Shown piece by piece: positions 1 to 4,592 of a stretch of DNA of 5,894 bases (within the stretch, counting starts at the first letter, position 1; each line of letters begins with the position of its first letter). The DNA comes from Planctomycetota bacterium (GTDB lineage Bacteria > Planctomycetota > PLA2 > JAEUHO01): positions 1 to 5,894 of the forward strand of contig JAHEIK010000262.1 in NCBI GenBank assembly GCA_024639415.1, given 5' to 3'. The position numbers were made by a program, and so were the translations under genes. Below the pieces are notes generated by a model. The model saw only the letters and a program-made list of their open reading frames with translations, was not told the DNA's origin and did no database searches.

Positions 1-4
1 GCAT

Positions 5-139
5 GTAGGGGCATCCCGATCCCTCGCGCAGCGAGGGTGAGTGGTTGCCCGACCCGTTGGTCCCCGCAAGGCGCCCACGACAACGCACGGGCCGGGCAAC
101 GACTCGTTCCGCCTGCGGCGTCCCTCGCGATGCCCCTAC
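5..139. repeat. Imperfect palindromic element, about 135 bp
   Basis: Two 47-nt arms, 5-51 and 93-139, are reverse complements at about 32 of 47 positions without gaps, around a 41-nt centre. The outer 10 bp (GTAGGGGCAT at 5-14 against 130-139) are perfect. The inner 13 bp (39-51 against 93-105) match at 12 positions. Within the left arm, 21-37 forms its own perfect hairpin with a 7-bp stem and 3-nt loop (CCCTCGC/GCGAGGG). The layout resembles a REP-like or MITE-like intergenic element. No open frame here looks real. Only four bases lie to the left, so a target-site duplication cannot be judged. The inverted repeat is seen directly; mobility is inference. Confidence 0.5.
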
Positions 140-149
140 GGGAGACCTG

Positions 150-220
150 CGAACGCGGAGGATTGGCGTTCGAGCTAGCGCGCGAGCCGGCGAGCGCGCG
201 TTGGCGTGCGTACGCCCAAC
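150..220. other. Two further hairpins downstream of tRNA-Lys
   Basis: Positions 150-156 and 166-172 (CGAACGC/GCGTTCG) form a 7-bp stem with a 9-nt loop. Positions 200-207 and 212-220 form a stem of eight pairs with one bulged base around the loop GCGT. Between them lies alternating GC-rich sequence with the 8-mer AGCGCGCG repeated at 177-184 and 193-200. Nothing in this stretch looks coding. These may be transcript 3'-end structures or remains of a repeat element. Confidence 0.35.
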
Positions 221-229
221 GGGCCCCGG

Positions 230-248
230 CCGCAACCGGAGGTTGCGG
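230..248 (-). terminator. Strong hairpin just after the tRNA, possible terminator
   Basis: CCGCAACC (230-237) and GGTTGCGG (241-248) form a perfect 8-bp stem with a 3-nt loop. It begins 6 nt past the encoded CCA of the tRNA in the direction of transcription. No T-run follows, so this is not a classical intrinsic terminator. It may instead protect or define the tRNA precursor 3' end, or act with Rho. Confidence 0.35.
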
Positions 249-254
249 AGAGGG

Positions 255-330
255 TGGTACCCGCTCTAGGACTTGAACCTAGGACCTGCGGATTAAGAAT
301 CCGATGCTCTACCGACTGAGCTAAGCGGGC
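255..330 (-). tRNA. tRNA-Lys (anticodon CUU), CCA encoded
   Basis: The reverse complement folds into a full 76-nt cloverleaf. The acceptor stem is GCCCGCT/AGCGGGT with a G1-U72 wobble. The D arm is GCTC/GAGC. The anticodon loop is TTCTTAA, with anticodon CTT at 297-295. The T stem is CTAGG/CCTAG around TTCAAGT, the discriminator base is A73, and CCA is encoded at 257-255. The CUU anticodon and A73 fit lysine. One oddity is that pair 27-43 in the anticodon stem is a T-C mismatch; the other four pairs are sound. The gene lies downstream of the oxidase operon on the same strand, about 290 nt past its last stop codon. It could have its own promoter in the duplicated leader, but no clear -10 or -35 box was found. 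Confidence 0.95.
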
Positions 331-333
331 ACG

Positions 334-353
334 CTCTCTGACCGGCGAGAGAG
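334..353 (-). other. Hairpin in the tRNA leader
   Basis: CTCTCT and AGAGAG form a 6-bp stem around an 8-nt loop, ending 3 nt before the tRNA 5' end. The whole hairpin is conserved without change in the duplicate at 514-533, although other leader bases have drifted. It may be a processing or promoter-proximal element. Its role is unknown. Confidence 0.4.
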
Positions 354-458
354 GTTACCTCCGCCACGACAGGTTGCGAGAATTCGTACAGGGTCTGCCC
401 CGGCATTCCGCACTCACGTGCGGACTGGGCGGCCCCTTGGGCCGTTGGGGGAAAGGTG

Positions 459-481
459 CCCTCTCCCCCAAACCCCCTCCC
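459..481 (-). other. G-quadruplex motif on the minus strand
   Basis: Read on the minus strand, four G runs of 3, 5, 5 and 3 bases are separated by loops of 1, 3 and 3 bases (A, TTT, AGA). This meets the usual G3+N1-7 quadruplex pattern. It lies at the point where the truncated tRNA copy loses similarity to the intact tRNA. Folding is predicted, not shown. Confidence 0.55.
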
Positions 482-510
482 TGATGCTCGACCGACTGAG
501 CCAAGCGGGC
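481..510 (-). pseudogene. Truncated tRNA-Lys copy (5' half only)
   Basis: Positions 510 to 481 repeat nucleotides 1 to about 30 of the intact tRNA-Lys. There are three changes: A9 to G, the nearly invariant A21 to C, and G29 to A. The anticodon, variable loop, T arm and acceptor 3' strand are missing, so it cannot give a functional tRNA. The leader hairpin before it is intact. It is most simply the broken member of a tandem tRNA duplication. Confidence 0.75.
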
Positions 511-617
511 ACGCTCTCTGACCGGCGAGAGAGGTTGCCCCCACACGCGCAGGTTGCGAATCTTCTCACGGAGCCCCTTCCGGCGTTCCCTGAGAGCGGA
601 CGGTCTCGGACCCGCCC

Positions 618-3600
618 CTACTTCTTCAGCGTCGACGGCTTGCCGGCGTGCTCGGGGCAGCCTGCGTCGATCCAGTCGGCCAGCTTCTGGATGTCGCCGC
701 TGGGCATCGGGTCGGCGTCCTTCGGCATCGGCGCGTAGTCGCGCACGACGACCTTGCCGTCGGGGAAGCGCACCGTGAGGCCCTTGCCGTCCTTCAGCGC
801 CTTGATCAGGTTGCTGGACGCGCTGTCGTAGGGCACGACCATGCGGATCATGCCCTCCCTGCCGGGCCCCTCGGGGAACTCGAACTCGATGAACTCCCGC
901 CAGGAGAGCTCGCGCCAGAAGTTGCTGTGCGGTGCGTTCGGCGCCTTCTGGCGCAAGGCCTTGAAGATCTTCACGACCTCGGCGTAGCCGAGGGCCGACA
1001 CCTTGGGCTGCGCGACGGCTGGCTCACGCGGCGCAGGCGGCGGCGGAGACGGCGGGTCGTTCTCGGCAGCAGCACCGCCCGGCTTCTGCCCGGCGACCTC
1101 GGGGCAGCCGGCGTCGATCCACGCCGCGACCACATCGATCTGCGCCGCGTCCATCGTGCTGCCCTTGGGCATCATCGGGATGTTGGCCTGCTCGGTGGAG
1201 CCGTCGGCCCTCGTCACCGTGATCCCCTTGCCACCGCGCAGCGCCTTGATGAGATTGGACTCCGCGCTGTTGCCCACGACGAGCAGCTTGATCGACTTCT
1301 CCCCCACGTCGTCCCAGGAGAGCGGGAACTCGAACGCGACGAACTCCTCGTAGTCGTTCTCCCAGAAGCGCTCGTGGGGCGCGTCGCCGGGGTCCCTGCG
1401 CAGCCCGGCGAAGAGGCTCTGGATCTCGGCGTAGCCGACGTCCTTGTCCAGGGGCTTGGCCGGTGCATCCGGCGCCGCGGCCCCCTTCTTGGGCTCGTCC
1501 TGCGCTGCGGCCTTCTTGGGCGCGTCCCCCTTGGACGGAGGCTGCGCGGCCGCGCCGGGCTTGGGCCACGGCGAGGTGCCGCCCGGCTCCTTCGGGCAGC
1601 CGGCGTCGATCCAGTCGGCAATACGCTGGATGTCCTCATCCTCCATGGCGGAGGCGCCCTTCGGCATGCGCTTGATGTTCTTGCGCACCAGGCGCCCGTC
1701 GGGCAAGCGCACCTCGATGCCCTTGCCGTCAATCAGCGCCTTGATGAGGTTGCTGGACTTGCTGTCCCACGGCACGACGTAGGCGACCGTCATCTCCGGA
1801 TCGTCCCAGCTCCAGGGGAACGACTGGCCGACGAGTTCCTCGTACGGCAGCTCCCAGAAGCGATCGTGCGGGGCGTCGCCCGGATCCCGGCCGAGCGAGG
1901 CGAAGATGTCCTTGAAGCCCTCGTAGCCGATCGGCCCCGAGCCGGTGGACGCCTCCTCCTTGCTGCCGCCACTCTTGACCGGGGGCTTGGCTGCGCCGCC
2001 CGGCTCGCCCGCGACCTCGGGGCAGCCGGCGTCGATCCACGCTGCGAGCTTGTCGACCTGCGCGGGGTCCATCTTGCTGCCCTTGGGCATGGGCTGGATG
2101 TTCACGCGAGCGACGCTGCCGTCGGCCTTCGTCACCGTGATGCCCTTGCCGTCGCGCATGGCCTTGATCAGGTTCGACTCGGCCGAGTTGCCGACCACCA
2201 GCATCTTGATCGAGAGCTCACCCGCGTCGTCCCACGTCGGCGGGAACTCCATGTTGATGAACGTCTCGTAGTCCTCTTCCCAGAAGCGCTCGTGCGGCGC
2301 GTCCCCAGGGTCCTTCTTGAGCGCGGCGAGCATCGCCTGGACCTCGGCGTAGCCGATCTGGTTGGCGGGCAGGTCGACCTCGACAGGTGTACTGCCGTTC
2401 GGCTGGTGGCCGGGCGGACAGTCGACGGCGGTTCCGTCGACCTCGCAGCCGACGCGCATACGGATCGAGGCGAAGTCGAAGACCAACGCCCACGCCGTGC
2501 CGCTCTCACCGCTGGACCGCTTGATGCGGCGGTAGACCCGGATGAAGCGGCCGGTGTCGGACTCGTCCACGCCGTTCTCGGCACGGGTGCTCAGGAAGAT
2601 GCGCCCCATCGCGAAGACGTAGGCACCGACGTTTTCGACGGCCTCGGGCTCGTACGCGTAGCGCACGTCCGTCAGCTGGAAGTCGATGATCTCGCCCTTG
2701 CCGAGTGCCTCGAAGTAGCCCCGCCACTCGTCGATGACGTTGGCCTTGCCGACGGCCCAGCGCGGTCCGTCGATACGGTAGAGCTGAGGACGAACACCCT
2801 CCGGCCAGCAGCACGTCTCGAGGCGGTCGGCGTCTTTCCCGACCATGGCATCGAGGATGTTCTCTTCGAGTTCGTCGATCCCCGGCGGCGGCCGGCGGTA
2901 CGTCGGCTCGATCTGCGAGGCGTCGTGACCCCAGCTCGAGCGCACGTAGTTGACGACGGCGACGATCTCCTCGTTCGTGAGTCGCGGCCCCCACGCCGGC
3001 ATCTGCACGGCGCTGCTCGAGCGGGTGCCCGTGACGACCTTGAAGAGGAGCTTGTAGGGCGTTTCGTCGACGGCGAGATTCGGTGTGTCGCGCAGTCGCT
3101 TCACGATGAAGTCGTCGGGATTCGTGGCGCTGCGCCGTCCCGTGCCGTCTTCGTCGTGGCAGCGGGCGCAGGTGTCCATGTAGAGCCGCTCACCCACCGT
3201 GCGGTCCACGGTGAAGGCCTTGGTGGCAGCGTCCCGCGGCGGTCGCGCAGGGTTGAACACGTAGAACATCGTCCAGGCGAGCACGGCGAGCGAGAGCACC
3301 CAAGCCCACGTCGGGATGGGCTGCGGTGTCTCGGCGCGGCGCGGCTCGAAGTCCACCTCGGTATTGCCGGCATACGCGTTGACGATCAGTTCGACCTGAC
3401 CACCGATGGTCTGCCCGGCCTCGAGCCCCGACACGGTGACCGCAACGCCGTTGCGCACGCGGAACGGGATCTCCTTGACCGTGGGCGGAGCCAGACCGTT
3501 CGACGCCTCGACGCGCAGCGTGTGGGCGCCATCGGCCAGCGGGATCGTGCTCAGGGAGAAGCGCAGCGGCGGGTGCGCGACCTTGAAGGGCTCCTCGCTG

Positions 3601-3647
3601 TCATCGAGGTAGATCTTGATCGGTTCCTTGGCTTCCTGCTCGATCAT
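618..3647 (-). CDS. CcoP-like multidomain cytochrome c (Ig-like, TM, cyt c, NTF2-like, four repeats)
   Basis: Likely the third subunit of the oxidase, a periplasm-facing electron carrier anchored in the inner membrane. It has 1009 residues; typical dihaem CcoP has about 300. Residues 1-100 look like an Ig-type beta domain (YLDD, then LADGAHTLRVEASNG). Residues 112-131 are a transmembrane helix. Residues 148-240 are a cytochrome c domain with CARCH (160-164) and probable distal Met216 (QMPAWG). Residues 256-398 resemble an NTF2/SnoaL fold, ending GRFIRVYRRIK then WALVFDFAS. Four repeats start at residues 431, 573, 737 and 886, joined by Pro/Ala/Lys/Gly linkers. There is only one CXXCH in the whole protein. 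The start ATG shares one base with the preceding stop (TGATG) and has GAGG upstream, which supports translational coupling. Cytochrome and membrane calls are firm, the Ig-like and NTF2-like calls are moderate, and the CcoP role is inferred from gene order. Confidence 0.85.
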   Translation of the reverse strand: MIEQEAKEPIKIYLDDSEEPFKVAHPPLRFSLSTIPLADGAHTLRVEASNGLAPPTVKEIPFRVRNGVAVTVSGLEAGQTIGGQVELIVNAYAGNTEVDFEPRRAETPQPIPTWAWVLSLAVLAWTMFYVFNPARPPRDAATKAFTVDRTVGERLYMDTCARCHDEDGTGRRSATNPDDFIVKRLRDTPNLAVDETPYKLLFKVVTGTRSSSAVQMPAWGPRLTNEEIVAVVNYVRSSWGHDASQIEPTYRRPPPGIDELEENILDAMVGKDADRLETCCWPEGVRPQLYRIDGPRWAVGKANVIDEWRGYFEALGKGEIIDFQLTDVRYAYEPEAVENVGAYVFAMGRIFLSTRAENGVDESDTGRFIRVYRRIKRSSGESGTAWALVFDFASIRMRVGCEVDGTAVDCPPGHQPNGSTPVEVDLPANQIGYAEVQAMLAALKKDPGDAPHERFWEEDYETFINMEFPPTWDDAGELSIKMLVVGNSAESNLIKAMRDGKGITVTKADGSVARVNIQPMPKGSKMDPAQVDKLAAWIDAGCPEVAGEPGGAAKPPVKSGGSKEEASTGSGPIGYEGFKDIFASLGRDPGDAPHDRFWELPYEELVGQSFPWSWDDPEMTVAYVVPWDSKSSNLIKALIDGKGIEVRLPDGRLVRKNIKRMPKGASAMEDEDIQRIADWIDAGCPKEPGGTSPWPKPGAAAQPPSKGDAPKKAAAQDEPKKGAAAPDAPAKPLDKDVGYAEIQSLFAGLRRDPGDAPHERFWENDYEEFVAFEFPLSWDDVGEKSIKLLVVGNSAESNLIKALRGGKGITVTRADGSTEQANIPMMPKGSTMDAAQIDVVAAWIDAGCPEVAGQKPGGAAAENDPPSPPPPAPREPAVAQPKVSALGYAEVVKIFKALRQKAPNAPHSNFWRELSWREFIEFEFPEGPGREGMIRMVVPYDSASSNLIKALKDGKGLTVRFPDGKVVVRDYAPMPKDADPMPSGDIQKLADWIDAGCPEHAGKPSTLKK
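651..2357 (-). repeat. Four tandem cytochrome-c-like protein repeats without CXXCH (A-B-A-B)
   Basis: The repeats are encoded at 2357-2016 (R1), 1931-1593 (R2), 1439-1098 (R3) and 992-651 (R4). Each runs from GY near its start, through APH and FW, S(A/S)xSNLIKA, DGKG or GGKG, and MPK, to WIDAGCP. R1 and R3 align without gaps and share VVGNSAESNLIKA and ITVT. R2 and R4 share VVP(W/Y)DS.SSNLIKAL and VR.PDG. The second half resembles planctomycete-type cytochrome c domains (SxLxxAl, MPP, WIdaGA). In those domains a CXXCH lies near the start, whereas here the aligned place reads GDAPH (R1-R3) or PNAPH (R4). The His-to-Met distance is 67 or 68 residues in all four (452/520, 594/661, 758/826, 907/974). 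Confidence 0.8.
1093..2042. repeat. Identical 32-bp segments within repeats R3 and R1
   Basis: The 32 bases at 1093-1124 are identical to those at 2011-2042. They encode the C-terminal WIDAGCPE part of R3 and R1. Identity that includes third codon positions points to recent duplication, gene conversion, or very strong codon bias, and could promote recombination that changes repeat number. The range spans both copies; the sequence between them is ordinary coding DNA. Confidence 0.7.
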
Positions 3648-3940
3648 CAGTCGTGCACCTCGTCAGCGGTGGCGCCGGTGGCAGGTCGCGACGCCAGGTC
3701 ATGCACTGTAGACCCAGGGGCAGCGGCTTCGGACGGATCCATGAGGATCTGGCGCTTGATGTGATCGAGTTCCTGTTCGCCGGGACGCAGCGTGTACATC
3801 ACGGCCTTCCAGATCGTCCAGATCGCGAAGGCACCGGCAACGACGATGGCGACCCAGACCGTCGGCCCGAAGTCGGCCCAGGTCGGGTGACTGTGAGCGG
3901 CGAGGGTGCCGCCGGCAGCAGGGATCGCGCTGGCGCTCAT
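3647..3940 (-). CDS. Small single-helix membrane protein in the CcoQ position
   Basis: A 97-residue protein. The N-terminus contains His residues (AAHSHPTW). One hydrophobic segment at about 27-46 (VWVAIVVAGAFAIWTIW) is followed by KAVMYTLRPGEQELDHIKR and a polar, Ala-rich tail. In cbb3 operons a small single-helix protein between ccoO and ccoP is normally CcoQ, which stabilises the complex. CcoQ is usually 50 to 70 residues with little conserved sequence, so this assignment rests on position and topology. The gene starts in an ATGA overlap with ccoO and its stop overlaps the next start by one base. The ATG at 3940 is chosen because of an AGGAGG ten bases upstream and because it leaves the ccoO C-terminus intact. 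An in-frame extension upstream would lie wholly inside ccoO and gives no sensible protein. Confidence 0.75.
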   Translation of the reverse strand: MSASAIPAAGGTLAAHSHPTWADFGPTVWVAIVVAGAFAIWTIWKAVMYTLRPGEQELDHIKRQILMDPSEAAAPGSTVHDLASRPATGATADEVHD

Positions 3941-4590
3941 CGGGCGAGCCCCTCCTGCTCGAGGTACTCGCGCTTCAGCGAGATGAGGTACTCGACGAGG
4001 GCCTTCGCATCGGGTGTGGCCCAGAGCTTCGGGCCAGGCACGCCGAGGCCGTCGATGTTGAGCACTTCGTCGTAGTCGAAGATCTCGTCCTTCGACGGCT
4101 CCTCGGTCGTGAAGAGGAAGCGGTGCGGCGGCATCAGCGAGTCGGGGGACACCGACTGCGGGTTGTACAGGTGCCAGTAGTGCCACTGCGCGTCCGGCAG
4201 GCGCTTGCCCACGGCCGAGAGGTCGGGGCCGGTGCGCTGCGTGCCCATGAACGGCGGATCCTGGTGCGCGTACTCCTCGGCGCGACTCGCGCTCTCGCGG
4301 CCGAAGCGGGCGTCGGCCTGCAGCACCGGCACGAAGCGCTCCCCGTCGACGACGGAAGCGAGGCGTTCGTCGCCGCGGATCTGCTGGGTATGGCAGCTGA
4401 CGCAGTTGTAGCCGCGGCCGTAGAGCTCACGCCCCCGCTCCACGAGCGGGTCTTCGGGCGGCCGCTCGACCAGGGCTTCGTTGTTCTGCATGACGATCGC
4501 AGGCCACACGGCGCACAAGCCGACGAGCACGAGGTAGAGCGACAGCGGCAGGATCAGGAGCAGGCGGTGGTTGGTGTGGATGCTGACCAT
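3937..4590 (-). CDS. ccoO: cbb3-type oxidase subunit II, monohaem cytochrome c (CcoO)
   Basis: A 217-residue membrane-anchored cytochrome that passes electrons to CcoN. Residues 9-33 form the N-terminal membrane anchor. The haem c site is CVSCH (63-67), preceded by GRELYGRGYN. Downstream are GTQRTGPDLSAVGKR (116-130), HLYNP (140-144) and SLMPPH (151-156), with Met153 as probable distal ligand; all three are CcoO hallmarks. Compared with proteobacterial CcoO as remembered, the stretch between CXXCH and RTGPDL is about 17 residues longer, around 72-92. The chosen ATG lies two bases after the ccoN stop, with GAAGGGGGA at 4597-4605 as ribosome binding site. A longer in-frame start inside ccoN is less likely because it would add a charged leader before the anchor. 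The stop overlaps the next ATG (ATGA). Confidence 0.93.
   Translation of the reverse strand: MVSIHTNHRLLLILPLSLYLVLVGLCAVWPAIVMQNNEALVERPPEDPLVERGRELYGRGYNCVSCHTQQIRGDERLASVVDGERFVPVLQADARFGRESASRAEEYAHQDPPFMGTQRTGPDLSAVGKRLPDAQWHYWHLYNPQSVSPDSLMPPHRFLFTTEEPSKDEIFDYDEVLNIDGLGVPGPKLWATPDAKALVEYLISLKREYLEQEGLAR
3951..3956 (-). promoter_or_regulatory. Shine-Dalgarno AGGAGG for the small CcoQ-position gene
   Basis: A perfect AGGAGG lies inside the end of ccoO, ten bases before the ATG at 3940. It fixes the start of the small gene and supports coupled translation through the ATGA overlap. Confidence 0.65.
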
Positions 4591-4592
4591 GC

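Larger units (their letters stand above)
301..590. repeat. Direct duplication at 180-bp offset (tRNA 5' half plus leader)
   Basis: Unit A (301-410) and unit B (481-590) align at a constant offset of 180 bp. The first 60 bp (301-360 against 481-540) are identical at 55 positions. Farther from the tRNA the match falls to islands still in register, such as AGGTTGCGA at 371 and 551, and CGGCNTTCC at 401 and 581. Unit A contains the working tRNA 5' half. Unit B ends in the anticodon stem. The spacer 411-480 is unrelated to the tRNA 3' half and contains a 6-bp-stem hairpin at 430-444 and a run of C tracts. Confidence 0.8.

Noticed and set aside
37..276. Small plus-strand open frames at the left end
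   Set aside because: They run across the inverted repeats and the tRNA, have Arg/Ala/Pro-rich shadow composition, and show no recognisable motif or convincing ribosome binding site.
481..510. A second functional tRNA
   Set aside because: Only nucleotides 1 to about 30 are present; the anticodon, T arm and acceptor 3' strand are missing.
560..617. Intrinsic terminator after the CcoP-like gene
   Set aside because: Only 4-bp stems can be formed and there is no T-tract on the minus strand.
651..2357. CRISPR-like or DNA-level tandem repeat array
   Set aside because: The repeats are protein domains of about 340 bp in frame, with divergent DNA apart from short identical patches and no spacers.
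648..3764. A plus-strand open frame of over 1000 codons opposite the large cytochrome gene
   Set aside because: It is antisense to a protein with clear CXXCH, TM and repeat motifs. The translation is Arg/Leu/Val/Asp-rich with runs of Arg and no domain, as expected from the complement of GC-rich codons.
3941..4186. A longer form of the small CcoQ-position protein starting inside ccoO
   Set aside because: The added part is the shadow of ccoO. The ATG at 3940 has AGGAGG at good spacing and forms an ATGA overlap.
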